Shown here in pieces: positions 1-13,100 of a stretch of 64,000 nucleotides of DNA. Numbering within the stretch: the stretch's first letter is position 1; every line of letters begins with the position of its first letter. Origin of the DNA: Omphiscola glabra (Eukaryota > Mollusca > Gastropoda > Lymnaeidae); assembly GCA_964017045.1 (NCBI GenBank), contig OZ024807.1:6014481-6078480 (forward strand), written 5' to 3'. The notes below the pieces were generated by a model that did not search any database, was not told where the DNA came from, and saw only the letters and a program-made list of their open reading frames with translations. The translations under genes were made by a program, and so were the position numbers.

Positions 1-59
1 TGCGATTTAAATATATTTTTTTCGAGAGATTGAATGATTTAAATTTATATATGTAACTA

Positions 60-623
60 CATACATACATACATACATACATACATACATACATACATAC
101 ATACATACATACATACATACATACATACATACATACATACATACATACATACATACATACATACATACATACATACATACATACATACATACATACATAC
201 ATACATACATACATACATACATACATACATACATACATACATACATACATACATACATACATACATACATACATACATACATACATACATACATACATAC
301 ATACATACATACATACATACATACATACATACATACATACATACATACATACATACATACATACATACATACATACATACATACATACATACATACATAC
401 ATACATACATACATACATACATACATACATACATACATACATACATACATACATACATACATACATACATACATACATACATACATACATACATACATAC
501 ATACATACATACATACATACATACATACATACATACATACATACATACATACATACATACATACATACATACATACATACATACATACATACATACATAC
601 ATACATACATACATACATACATA
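60..623. repeat. (CATA)n microsatellite, long allele
   Basis: About 564 bp of near-perfect ACAT/CATA tetranucleotide repeat. The partner tract in the other arm, at 43,219-43,393, is only about 175 bp. Open frames across it (Met-Tyr-Val-Cys repeats) are simple-repeat artefacts. Confidence 0.98.
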
Positions 624-2412
624 GTCACAATGAATTTTATGTAGTAGATTGATGCATCAATAAAAGTCAGTATGTCACTGCTCTTAACTTCTCAACACAA
701 ATTTCTAATTTTTTAAAATTTTGGTTTAGAACCGCTGATCTAAGGTGATGAACTGTAGAGCGGTACGGATGTCCAACCCCTCCCCGCGGCACCACCCGTA
801 TGTTGATTACTTGTCCAAGTGGGGCCCCCTACCCAACGCTGGGGGGAAACAGACTGAACCATAGAAGAAGAAAAAAATCTATACACCTGAAACTCGAGCA
901 GTGGACCATGGATTGATAGGCTGGCGTCGCAAGGCCGTGTCTAAGAAATATTTCATGATTGGATATGTCAACGCACTGAAGCCCATTGGTGTGATTATAA
1001 ATAACAATAATAATAATAATAATATTTCAAAGGTATGAACAACAGATATGAAATAAGTTTGCGTCAAGAGCAGGATGATATGTAGTCGACATTGTTTGGT
1101 AAGTGAAGGGATTTTGATTTAATTTCTCAGACGAAAGTTTTGTTTTAAAAAAAAATGTAAAGTTTTATAAAAAAGACGTTTGTTTTAATCCAACAACATT
1201 CTAGATTTATCCAAACATGCGCATGACAGAATTACAGAATCACATATATTCTATACATATAAACTATAATAATTGCTGAAATATAATTATTGTGTAAATT
1301 CACATTTACACCACAATAACCCTTTTTTTTTTTCAAAAGTACACATTTAAAGGTGACTTTCTTCTTCTTCTTCTTATTATTATTATCATTACCATTACCG
1401 TTATTATTATTATTATTATCTTTATCATCATTACTATTATTATAATTGCCATTGTTATTATTAGTAGTAGTAGTAGTACTACTAGTATTTTTATTAAAAA
1501 CACTCATTAAATCACTATGGTTATCTAAACATACATTCCTGTTTGAAGGAACGCGTTGGAGCAGTGAACGGTAGCACAACACAGTACCACCAAATACGCT
1601 ACGTCTTTCTCTTTGATTTTTTTCTTTTAAATTGTTACTTTGGAATGGACTGGCTTGTCGTGAGCAATGGGACGCACCCCTTTCTGGAGCACAGTACCAT
1701 GCTCCTTTTTAAGTCTTGAAAAGATCCGCTGTTTATCGACATTACGAATATCCCGGCATCGCGCGCGTAAACCATCCTGTCGTCTGCGAGGTTGAGGCAT
1801 CCGAAACTGACCTAGGAGGGAGAGGGGGGAGGGGGGGTCTTTCGATTATGACGTCACTCATCTAAAGGTTTTTTTAAAAAAAAGAGTAGGGAGGGGTGGT
1901 TTGGGGTGAGGGGGGGGATGACATTTCGTGACATGTGACGACCATGAAGGTGGGTGTGGAGGGGGGCGGGCGGGGCTGGGTCGTGCGTTGTTAAGCTACA
2001 CGGGAAGTCAAGTCGAAAGGCAATGATTAATTAAAACTAATTCCTCTTTAATTACAGCAATATTTAATTAGCATAGTTTATTAAAAACACAGATTTTGAA
2101 TGAATTAAGTCACACTTGACGTGTGGAACACGTTCGATAATTAAGAGATTTTTAATTTATTTGTTTACGATTGTATTTGTGTGTTGTTGTTTTTTTTGTT
2201 TTTTTTAATACTTTTTATGTATACGAAGAGTCGAGAAGCCTTTGCATTAAATTTTATGAAATATTTTTTATGAACTTATTCAAAAACTTCAACGAATTAT
2301 ATCACAATTTTTTGATTTTGCTGAATGCATTTATGAAAAATTAAATGAGCGAAACAAAGTATGGGGGAAAACACAGGGGGGGAGTGGGGATGGCAGAAGG
2401 ACGTAATAAATA
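624..2412. other. Intergenic, low-complexity rich, no gene seen
   Basis: AT-rich DNA with imperfect trinucleotide runs (CTT then ATT/GTA types) at about 1,360-1,480 and purine/G-rich stretches at 1,815-1,990. A degraded GGTTCTAAACC-like block near 722-735 pairs with a better hAT-like terminus in the other arm at 43,106. No exon, tRNA or conserved frame is convincing. Confidence 0.6.
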
Positions 2413-2438
2413 ACGTATCGATAAGAAGCCTTCTTCAG
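2413..2438 (-). mobile_element. Degenerate hammerhead-like / Penelope terminal core
   Basis: On the minus strand this reads CTGAAGAAGGC, a short spacer, then CGATACGT. The pattern is a mutated version of the CTGATGA...CGAAAC core seen better at 17,136 and 16,571. Penelope-like element terminal repeats carry hammerhead ribozyme cores of this kind (family knowledge). The mutations at core positions argue against activity. The mirror copy is at 41,403-41,428. Confidence 0.35.
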
Positions 2439-2686
2439 CGGGGCAAAGAACAGTAAAAACGTCTATAAACTAAAAAAAACACTTGCAATGTAGTATCCGA
2501 GACCCGGGTGACACTTTTATGGCACTTCTACACTCTCTACCAGTGTGTCTACTACAAAGTTTCAAATATTTGATATTTGTAATAACTGTTTCTGATAATG
2601 AGATACTGTGAATATAAAAATGGGAGGGAGAAAAAAAAATAATTTGTATCTTATTATTATTATTATCATTATTAGTTGTCTTATAT

Positions 2687-2893
2687 AGCGCGGTACCCCA
2701 GCCTAGGGCTAGGCTCACCGCGCTGTACATAAAAATATTAGCAAAAGAGACATAATCGTGACAATAAAATAAAATACATTTATGCAATAAAGAACAGCTG
2801 CATAGAGACAAAACAAAAACTAATGTATATTCCCCCCATCCACCCCAGAACTTGTACATGACAAGCCATGGACGGCGGCCAGCAGCATCGTTT
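2687..2893. mobile_element. Dispersed hairpin-headed element, about 207 bp
   Basis: The element starts with an imperfect palindrome, AGCGCGGT ... AGCCTAG GG CTAGGCT ... ACCGCGCT (2,687-2,724). An A-rich middle follows, and the end reads GCCATGGACGGC ... AGCAGCATCGTTT. The same two ends with a diverged middle recur at 52,554-52,748, 59,168-59,361 and 62,368-62,561. A TTA-trinucleotide run precedes the hairpin, as it does at 52.5 kb. I do not recognise a named family; a SINE or MITE is possible. Confidence 0.6.
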
Positions 2894-3592
2894 TTCGGTC
2901 AGATTTATTTCTGGGACAATAAAAAAAAAACTTTTTCAGAAAGGTTTGCCTAAAGAATATTTTATTCGTTGCAGTATAAGGGGCGAAATCTTGAGCTGCG
3001 AGTATAGTTATACCACGTGCTGAAATGTTGAAAGGACTAGATCTTCATGGTGTGTTCATCGGATTTGTGGGAAAAAACTTGGGTCGGATGTTATCCAGCT
3101 TGTGTGCTGATTTTGCGCATGCGCGAACGCTCTCTTAGCTTTCGCAACATGCGTTCGAACATAGAATAATCTCAGACCCAAATAATCATGCCAACATTGT
3201 GATTATAATGCTTGCTTCAAACCGTACAATTGTGAGAGGCGGTGTAATATCTCAAACTGACTAGTTTTCATAAACTTTAGAAAAAAATATATATATATAA
3301 CAAAAAAGGAAATATATTATATCATATGCTGAATAATATTTTCTAGAATTTGAAGTTAACACATACACACACAAAAAAAACACTATATAAAAAGGTTTGC
3401 CTGGCCGTTAAGCTTGATCTGTAAAACCTAGGAATGACTCCGATTTGGATATGCTGAAGCCATCGAGAAATGCATTGGAAGAAAAATTGATACGAAAATG
3501 ATTGCTAAGAACAGGATAATAATTGGGACTGCTTGAATACCGCAGCGAGTTTCAGTTCAGTCAAACTGTTGAATGACCTCACTATGATTTAC
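2894..3592. other. Intergenic, no feature seen
   Basis: Shared by both arms. AT-rich, with short TA and CA runs near 3,286 and 3,360. No frame, RNA gene or repeat boundary recognised. Confidence 0.5.
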
Positions 3593-4240
3593 AGTTGTTG
3601 ATGTTAATGGGTGCTGGGTGGGCACCACCCGGGTGGATGGGACTCGTTAACCTTGGGTGGCAACTCATCTAAGCGAGGGAAACTCTGAATTCAGACCCGG
3701 AGATGGAGTCCCGTAGGCGGATAACCTTGGTACAATGAAACATTCCGACAACTCCTGCGACGCCACTGGTGCCAAGCTGTATCATCCGGATGGTGTTCCC
3801 TTTTGGGGTTATCCAGCGGCGTGGAGAGAGGCGATTTGCTGTTGGGGGTCCAACGTCATAATCCCAGAAGAAAAATCCCAGGCATGGTGGATTTTCGTCC
3901 TGTGAAGTCCACACCATCGTCACCTTGTGACGTCATGCAAGTCCACACCATCGTCACCTTGTGACGGACGGATGTCTTTTCAGATGTCTTCTGATTCAAT
4001 CTAAATTATTTATTTTTTAAATTTCTTAATGGTGCTGTATTTGGTTGTATTTTTGAATATCATTATACACTATTGAGTTATGGTAAAAGACAAAATTATG
4101 GTGCAATTAGGGGTAGGGGTGGAAGGGGGGTAGGTTAGGAGTTGATTTATATCTTTTTTTTGGAGAAGTTCCCAGGATTCTCAAATTGTTTTTCCAATAA
4201 ATGTCCTCTCTTCTTCTTTTTTTTTTTTTTTTAATATTTT
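3593..4240. mobile_element. Left-arm-specific insertion, about 650 bp
   Basis: The right arm runs uninterrupted across this point (about 40,228-40,236), going straight from the shared GATTTACA into AT-rich DNA, while the left arm has about 650 bp here. The first 330 bp are GC-richer than the surroundings and include an 84-codon minus-strand open frame (3,669-3,923) of repeat-like composition. A roughly 30-bp unit is tandemly duplicated at about 3,903-3,965. The block resembles GC-rich dispersed repeats of gastropod genomes, from memory. Class and terminal repeats could not be assigned. Confidence 0.55.
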
Positions 4241-5424
4241 TTTTAATATTTTGATTTTTTTTAATTTTTTTTTTTATTAACTAAACATGAATCATGAAGC
4301 AACTTTATCGTAGAATAAAAAGTTTGATTGATCGTTTCTCTTTGTATTGTCTTGCTGAGCATGTGGACCAAAAAAACAACAAACAAGAAAGCATTTTAGC
4401 AAGGCTTGTCACAGTCTGTTTAGTAATGCGACGTTCTCTGGGTTTTTTTCCATTGCGTGATCGAGCGCCCCCGACCCCCCCCCCCCACAATCAGTGAGAT
4501 CAATACAATTACAAGCTTCTATATTGGTTACAGGCTGCTGTGCTCTGGAACCCTCGTCGTGTAGGCAGGCTAGACAGGCCAGCCAATCACGATGCGAGGA
4601 GGTTTAGCCGTAGCTTAGCGCTGCGTCCTTAACAACCACAGTCTGTTGATACACATTAAATGAGGCACAGATGTGTCCTTAACAACCACAGTCTGTCGCT
4701 ACATGTTAAATGAGGCACAGACACGAAAAAAAAGTTAAAAAAATAAATAAACATTTTTTTTAGGGGGCTGGTCTGGGGCCGTGCGTGTGTGGTCGGGGGA
4801 GGGGGGGCGGAGCTGAGAGTACTTAAGGAAATTTTACTTTTTAAATATTTATTTTCATAAAAGGGGGGGGGGGATGTAAATAGAATGTGGAGTATGTTTT
4901 AAGTTTAAAAAAGTTACAGCCGATTCACGTGATTTTATTTCATCTCAATGATGCAAGAGAAGGGTTCAAACCTCTTCTATTACTTATGTATTTTTTTGAA
5001 ATGGCATTGCATGGTTACGACATAGGCACTTTGTTTTGAATATAGATGGTTTTCGGCCTCCTTCAGCCACATACATTTATGCAGCGTAGTCAGTGTCTTG
5101 GTGTTCGTACCTTAACAAAGGCGTTACCAAGGGACGGATGTCGGAGACACGTTGTGGCGAAGTGCACGGCGTGTGGGCTGGGCCGTGCCGAAGAAAAACT
5201 GCTCCCGGGGAGAAAAGCTGAAAATGGCAGCCCTTAAACATTTATGGGGGAGGGGGAATTGTCTTGAGGAAGTACGGCGATGTTATCGTTTGAACACACT
5301 ATTAAGGTCCCATCTAAAGATTTAGTGTGACACTCCCCTGATGATGGTGCTGGGACCGAGTGCCATCTTCGTGCGCCGCCCTCCCCCAACTGTGCACTGC
5401 TCTGAAACTTGGCAACACAGCCAA
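4241..5424. other. Intergenic, possible tandem pair and unassigned frames
   Basis: Contains two 55- to 60-bp near-copies around 4,622-4,725 (CTTAACAACCACAGTCTGT motif). A GC-richer block at 5,040-5,400 has short open frames on both strands, about 63 and 69 codons. The frames survive in the other arm with only two or three changes, but the bases are equally conserved on both strands, so coding is not supported. Long G and C homopolymers occur at 4,477 and 4,863. Confidence 0.4.
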
Positions 5425-5475
5425 ATTCTTTCCTTATATACACCTCTCTCTCTCTCTCTCCCTCTCTCCCTCTCT
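5425..5475 (-). promoter_or_regulatory. (GA)n followed by TATATAAGG, promoter-like
   Basis: On the minus strand a GA-repeat tract is followed within a few bases by GTATATAAGG. GAGA tracts next to a TATA box are typical of some invertebrate core promoters. It points away from the glycosyltransferase gene. The other arm keeps it on the plus strand at about 39,000-39,045. No transcript or strong coding frame downstream supports it, so this is only a candidate. Confidence 0.25.
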
Positions 5476-7114
5476 TTCATCATCTATACTTCTAATACAT
5501 CATTCCCTCTCCAATTTCCTACTCTCGTGTTTTTACTGCCACGCGCTAAATTACGACTTAATTTTTTTAAATAATAAAATGTACAAACACATGAAACGAT
5601 TATACAGTGCAGTACTCTGCTGCATACACATAGAAGATACAGTGCAGTACTCTGCTACATACACATAGATGAAGGTTTCAATCTACAAAAAAAAAATCAA
5701 AAGCGCAAACAATGGGTTAAATGTCTCTTTTTACTCAACCTGTATTGAATTAGTTCAGCGGTAAGATTAGAAAAAGACCTTCGGCGCTCTATGAATTAAA
5801 AGCCATTATTTGATGTATTTTATTTTTTAAATAATTGGTACATTAATATTAAATGCACCCCTCCACCCTCCTCCCCCCCCCCCCCCTTCCAAGTTGTGAA
5901 ACCTGTAAAATTAGAAGAAAAAGAAATTCTAACTACATGAAGGAAATATAATGATGATGAAATGTTTTAAAATACATAAAAATAAATGTCCTACATTTAA
6001 CAAGCTTAAGTCTTCCCTGTTCTTGTGGTCCCATTCCTAGCCCACCCCACCCATTTTTGCCCCTGAAATGTCACATGGCGACTCCCTTGGAGTCAGATTG
6101 ATCACCCATGTTTCAGAACCACTGATCTTGAGGGTTCATCTATCGTCTTGGATATCCCTTCTTTTGAAGACACTGATTCTCCTTTTTTTCCTTTTTTTTT
6201 TTTAAAAAAAAAACTTTCTGATAAAGCTCCGTGGCGTAATTTGTGGGGGGAGGGGTGTTGCGGTCCGCACCGAGTGACACCACCTCAGGGGGAGACACCA
6301 AATTTAAAAAAACTGCCTATTTACTGAGCACGCACTGCTCGGTCTAAGCCTAGACGAAAACCATTTGACAACTTTTACTTTACTAGCGATTTTTACAAAC
6401 AAATTGTTAGTGCCGAAATGCATCGTTAGAGGCTATGTTTTACAAAACTACTGTCTAAAAATAATAACATGACGTAATGCGATGTGAAATTTTCCGTTGT
6501 TAGCAATGACAAACCCTTTTATATTAAACCAGCGTCGCCAGAGAGAATGTATCAATTAATGTTACTGCTGTATTTCGTTTAACAACTGCAGCCTGCTATT
6601 CGACGTGTTTTTTTTATAAACTGCTGATTAACTATTCGTCGAGGTCCAAAACGCTAAAAAAAAACAAAAAACAAAAAAGAAAACCGTTTTTAATTCCAAA
6701 CTAATTTTTTTAAACTCCAAGTCGATGGAACGTCGGCCGCCATGGTATCAGTCAAAAACGCCGTGTTAAATTCGTATTGTTAACGATTCGATTGAACCAG
6801 TAAATTGTCAAATCTTTTCCTTTATATTCGATTTTTTTATCTTTTTGTTTTTGTTTCTTCCAAAAATAGCATTATGTTCTTTGTTTGAGACGACTATTTT
6901 TTTTGTTTATATTTCAGGCAGCTGAGAATTGGAAGCTTTACAGGAAAAGAATATAATGTAACCAAACAGTTACGCTTCAAATAAGATTATTGAATTATTG
7001 GTTGTAACTATAGAAACGTTTCGAGAGTATACAAAAAAAATAAAAAAATTAAATTTGGTTAAACTGAATTTTTTTTTTTTTTTTTTAAAAACATTTAACA
7101 AATAATTTATAAGA
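5476..7114. other. Upstream region of the glycosyltransferase gene
   Basis: Mostly AT-rich non-coding DNA shared by both arms. A 42-bp tandem pair containing ACAGTGCAGTACTCTGCT is at about 5,600-5,670. A candidate splice acceptor (TATATTTCAG, ending at 6,918) precedes about 196 bp that could be the 5' part of the first coding exon, which would imply an untranslated upstream exon. No TATA element or CpG island is convincing near the start codon. Confidence 0.4.
6057..6130 (-). mobile_element. hAT-like terminal fragment
   Basis: On the minus strand it begins CAGTGGTTCTGAAACATGGG and continues through a run resembling GACTCCAAGGGAGTCGCC. The CAGTGGTTCT start matches the consensus-like ends of many hAT non-autonomous elements (family knowledge). 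The second end and target duplication were not found. The mirror copy is at about 38,345-38,410. Confidence 0.4.
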
Positions 7115-10100
7115 ATGATTTTACATTTTATTTCACACGCCTTACAGCGTATAAAGAGGAGAAAGATATTATTTTGTATCCTGCTTACCCTGACGGTATT
7201 ACTTTCACTTATCTTCTGTCTCGGTGGCTTTAACACATATGGTCAACGTCTCCACGCTAGCGACGAGGATAACATCCTCCTGTTTAAGGATCTCTATTCC
7301 CAGGAGCCATGGGCGGAGGTGGAGTCGAATGTTTCGGAGCCCGGTCAGGTACCGCACAACGTCCACTACTTCTGGTGCGGCCAGAAGCTGTTTCGCTTCG
7401 AGGACTACATCGGCCTGCTGAGCGTCGTCCGGATCCTGAGGCCGCAGAAGGTCGTATTCCACTATCACCACCTGCCGCAGGTGGACAATGATTGGTACCA
7501 CACGTGGTTTCAGGAGCTGAAGCAATCCACGCCGAACCTCGTGCTGCGCTACACGCGCTTTACGCCGGAATGTGGGTCACCGGATGTTCTGAAATTCGTA
7601 CTGACGCAATTGGCGGAAGAAGGCGGCGTTTACTTTGGGGAGAGAACGGTCCTGGCGCACGTGCCGAGAGAGGCGTGGTCCGGAGATTTCTATTACAGCT
7701 TCCGGTTGAACGACGTTTCACATGACGTCACCAAAGGCATTATTTTCAGTAAGTCTGGTTTCCCCAAAGATACCATTGAACAAAAACTTGGGGATATTCT
7801 TAAATCACCAAGAAAGTGTTACCTCGTTGAAGAATTCAACAGCAAAGCCGCAGATCAAGGAATATCAGCTCTGGGGCCTTGCATCACGCTGTGGGAATCA
7901 CTGTTTCCAAAAGACATCTGGGACGCACCATCGCGTTTCTCGGAGCTGGCCCGCTGGTTGTATTATGGATCCAGGGCGAGGCTTGAGGTGAAGGCCGACG
8001 ACCGTGACCTCATTCCCATGAACTCTCACATGGTTTGGCTTAAGACCCTACAATTTCAGTTTCTGCACTTTCTCAGTGTGATGTCGGCTCTGCACGTTGC
8101 TGGCTTCCAGAGGGTCTACATCCACGGGTCGGTTCATCCCGTCGGTGAGTGGTGGGACAGGCTTAAAGAAGAGAATGTTACTTTTATCAAAGTAAGCAGA
8201 TTCATTTTTTGAAATAATTTTTTTTGAATTATTAAAAGGGTTGTTTGGTATCTTAACTTCTATTTTAAATGTTTAAAATTTAGTTTAAAAAATATTTAAA
8301 AAAGCTAACTACTATTGATATTTTCAAAAAAAAAAAAAGCAGACATTTAAGCAAGAATGTTAAGATGAGCTCATTATTTTAAAATGGTCTTGTTTTTATT
8401 TTTTTTTGTTAACGCTATTATGTTAATTCCATACACCACGAGATGGAAGCCAGCCAGGGTCATGCAGTTACAAATGTTCTTACTCATGACACGGCGAAAA
8501 CCCTTAAGTGAAAGATCCGTGATCCCCCATTTGCTCCACGCACCTGAAACATGTGGTTGCCGAAGAAACACCGCTGGCTTCGAATCGGGCTAAGGCTGCA
8601 TATACCCTTGTTCCTCATTTCACTGACATCCAAGAGTGGCATACACGACCGAATTAGAAAGAAAAAAAAATTGCTTCACGGTTATGTACCAACGACTATC
8701 AGGGCAAAGGAGAAGATGTTGCTTTTTCGTCAGAATTGTTCGATTGGAAGCTTCAAAGAAAGACTTCATTCCCTAATTTCATCATATACATTTTCTATAT
8801 TGTATTCATTGCTACAATTTATAATTGTAATTAGAATTGGTAGCAATGACATTGTTTATTTCTTTAGTTTGCAACCATAAATAATTTTGACTCTGACTAG
8901 CACCAGTCTTAAAAATTCAAAGCCTGTGCGATCGGGTTGTAGAGTGAGCCCAATATTAGACGAAAGTTCGGTCTTGTATGTCAGTCTTGGATGTTCGAAG
9001 AATTACGGAGCCAGTGTAAACGCAGCCTATGGTCTAGACGTTCTATAGTCTTTGTGAGCTAGTTAAAAGTAATGTGGCATTAGACATTTAACGGCTCAAA
9101 TCCGCCAATCAATGTTTCTCATATTCTCAGATCGAAGAACCGGAAAATGTGTTCCAACAGAGCGTGGGTAACCATGCCCACCAATCTGACGTCCTTCGTG
9201 TCGCGACGATACTGAAATACGGCGGAGCGTACCAGGTAACTCTGCAAATGCAATGACCTAAATACAAATATAGCACTCCCAGATTGAGAGATGATAACAT
9301 TCTTAAGTGTTGAACCATGACACGGATGAATGGTTATTTGAATCAATAATTGTACATTTACGTCATTTACGGGTCCAAACAGGTACCAAAACAACAAACA
9401 AACAAACAAACAAGTAATGGGAAATACAGTTTTTGATTCAAAATCTCACAATGCCGCCAACATATCTTATTGCTTTAAGGGCATTTTTGAGCTCATTCAT
9501 AAATCTGAAACGACAGGCGCAGAACTCAAGTGTATGTGGTTAATCTGACCCATTAGTCCTCTGTAAGGTGCATAGTGAGTGTGTGGCAAGACAGGACATG
9601 TGCCATGGGGGACCTTTTGAGTGAAATGACCCGGGGGGGGGGGGGCGAGCTGTTGGGGGGTGGGTTCAAAATTTAGTGATTATCCTACAGCTGTTTTTAA
9701 AATGTTTAAAATAAAAATGTTCATGATGATTCAATTTTTTATTATTATTTTTTTTTAAATTTTTAAACAAATTTTTGTAATTGAAAATGTTGCCTTAGTT
9801 TTATACTAATTTTTTTACTTTTACATCATAAGTTAGTTGATATGGAATAAGATTAATATACTAAGCAAACATCGTTGTCGCCGTTGGTCTGTGTGAACAA
9901 AATTAACTTTTTTCGTCTAAAGAGATGTTCAGCATATTAAATGCATTCGGCTTAGGAACATACATCAAATTAAAAACAGTTGTATATACAAATTATGCGC
10001 CAAGTTAACAGCATTCGTCTTAAGCATGTGGACAACATTTTCAGCATTCTGTTCAGAACTGTGCACCACATTAACTTCGTCCACCGTACAGGCTCCTAGC

Positions 10101-13100
10101 ATATTGCCAATCTCCCACTCCACCACTCTTCTAGCGGCTAAAAATAATGAACCATTCCCCCCTCTCTCTCTCTCCCTCACTCTCTCCCTTTCTCTCATTC
10201 CCTCCTTTCTCTCTTTACTCTCTCTCTTTCTTTTTTTCTATCTCTCTTTCCCTCTCTCTCCCTCTCTCTCTCTATCTCTCTATATCCCTTTCTCTCTTTC
10301 TCCTTTTCCCTCTCTCATTCCCTCTCTATCTTTCTTTTTTTTCTCTCCCTCTTTCTTTCTCCCTCTTTCTCTTCCTTTCTCTTTTTCTATCTCTCCTTTT
10401 CTCTCTCTCTCTATTCTCTCTACTCTCTCTTTCTCTCTCTCTCTTAATCTCTCTCATTTTATCTTTTTCTCTATATATATCTCTCATTTTTCTCTCTTTC
10501 TTTCTCTATCTCTTTCTTTCTTTGTCTCTCTCTCTATCTGCCTCATTTTCTCTCTCTCTCTCTCTCTTTCGCTCTTTGTCTTCTTCTCTCTCTTTCTCTC
10601 TTTCTCTCTCTCTCTCTTCATCTTTCTTTCTCTCTCTCTGTCTCTCCCTCTCTCTCTCTCTCTCTCTCTTATGGATATACTTTCTTAACAATTATTTGAT
10701 CTACTTTATAGATATGTTTTATACTTTAACTATATCGCTAAGGTCCCGACCTGGTTGTCATGAAAAGCCCAAAATGGCCCCTGAGCCAAACTACGGGCAA
10801 TATTCGTCCCATATAACTGTCCAATGGTGCATAACCACCCCCTTCATATTTTTCTTCATTCATCTAACCTACAGCCCAACTTACCCTTAGCGTGAAATTG
10901 TTAGCGTCTTTCGCACCATTCTTTGTAACAAAGCCTGCCTCAAGGTTTGCAACAATGGCCGACACATTTGAATACCGTGTGCCCTTTGTTGGAATGGCCG
11001 ACATATTTCTATACCTTTTGTGGGTAAGGCCGACATATTTCTATACCTTTTGTGGGTACGGCAAGATATTTCTATACACTCTGTGGATATGAAAACATCT
11101 TTTTTTTGCACTCTGCGGGCGTGGCCAAGATGCGTGTTACCAAATGCGCTCCTCCGGACGCACCACGAATGAACTACTTTCTTCATTTAAGTCCTTTTAT
11201 TTTTCATTTTGGTAAAAAAACACACATTTAAAATGAATTAATTATATGTATAATTAGAGATGTATTATCAGCGCAGAAATAGTGTCTCCACAGCGTGCGA
11301 TGTGAGCTTAGGTTCTTTGATTAGAATGATAACACGCGGACCGATAAGAGTTAATACGACCAAATAAATGGCCAGTGACGTCATTTTGGGTTGTCCACTA
11401 AAGCTAACAGAAGCCCCTGCGTATGGTCTACTCTAATTAACCCTTGCACCTTCCATGCCATTTTTTGCCGCACCACGAAAATCGGTGCACCGACGGCTAT
11501 GTTTAATTTAACATTGATTTTCTTTGAAAAATATTTGACATGTTATGTCTCTACTTTTCATAACTTTCTTTTTTTTTTAAATCTTGCACAACAGGATCGT
11601 GACGTCATTTGGGTGAATAGGATCCCAGAGAGCCTAAGGCGATACCCTGCAGTGACTTGCCCTGATTGGCCCAAAAATGGGGAGTGGCCAGAAGTTTTTA
11701 ACATGGGCGTGATGATGGCCAAAAAGAATTCCGAATTTTTGAAACATTTCTTGAAAACATTCACGTAAATCATTTACTAAGCATTAATAATTATTTATTA
11801 TATTAAAAAAATTATATATATATTTTGTGTACAGTCAAATAGAGTCTCATTTTGGGTTATTCGATTAAAAAGTCGATAGATAGTTTTTAAATTAAAAGCT
11901 AATATCATTTACAATGACTTGAATAAGTCTTAACCACGATATACTATCTCCTATTATTACTAGAAGTTATACGTGGGGAAAAACTCGGCAGCAAAGATAC
12001 ACATGCCCCCCCCCCCCCAACCATACCCGCACAAACCAATCGTGGGCCTATGGCGCCCTCACATTATGAACCCCGTTCCCTCTCCAATCCTACAAATATG
12101 GCTGCCGATCACAATTACTTTCCAAATGATTTCAACGCTTATAAGTTGTTCTTTTCTCACTCTACAAAATGAAATAAAAAGTTTTCATTTATTAAGAAAA
12201 ATATATGAGCCAGATGTTACAAAGAGGCTAAAACTAGCAAAATCCTGAATAAGAAATAGTTTGGGTTTTTTGTTCAATATTTTCTGGAAATAAGTATATA
12301 GATCATTTAAAATTAATGTGACAATTGTTTCATTTACATTGTATTTTTTTTTTTACAATTCAGGGGCAATAGAAATTTTACTTTAAAAAGTGTGTGTTTG
12401 TGTGTGTGGGGAGGGGAGGGGTGTGAATTAAATTTTAATATCAATATACCCACAACCTGATTATGTTACAGATTGAGCTCTGGTTATGGATTTTAATTTA
12501 AACATAGATAACCATGTTCTTTAAACACAAAAGAAAAATAAATAATAATAATACTAATATGACATTACCAATTTTTGTTTAATTGAAAAGAGGTACATTG
12601 CTTGGTATAAGATTGTTGAAGGTTCTTTAGAATATTAATATAGGTCAGGGTTGGGCAAAATTACGTGAAGGGATTATTATTATTATTAGTATTTACAAAA
12701 GTGGTCTTGCGTAGCCCTGGGCTCACTTGTATAGCGCGGTATCGAAGCCTAGGGCTAGGCTCACTTACATAGCGCGGTACCCCAACCTAGGGCTGGGCTT
12801 ACTTAAATAGCACGGTACCCCAGCCTAGGGCTAGGCTCATTTAAATAGCACGGTACCCCAGCTTAGGGCTAGGCTCATTTAAATAGCATGGTACCCCAGC
12901 CTAGGCCTGAACTCACCACGCTTCACATAAAGTAGCAAAAAGAATGGGGGGGGGGGGGGGGGGGGAAAGAAACATGATATTAAAAAACGGTTACGTAAAA
13001 TAATTCATTAAAAAACAGCCTTGTAAACACCTAATAGGGCACACAGAGTAGGTGGGACCAGCACCGGATTTACCTATAAGCTAAATAAGCTACAGCTTAG

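Noticed and set aside
7..618. Long Met-Tyr-Val-Cys repeat frames over the CATA tract
   Set aside because: Pure tetranucleotide repeat is open in several frames; no coding signal, and the tract varies threefold between arms.
4960..4985. tRNA T-arm-like GGGTTCAAACC with flanking stem
   Set aside because: No A box, anticodon arm or acceptor stem at the right distance.
6970..7525. Minus-strand frames of 88 and 106 codons over exon 1
   Set aside because: Shadows of the GC-rich glycosyltransferase exon; no domain and no splice context.
10026..10890. 220- to 247-codon Ser/Leu/Phe-rich frames
   Set aside because: Produced by the polypyrimidine tract; length and frame differ in the other arm.
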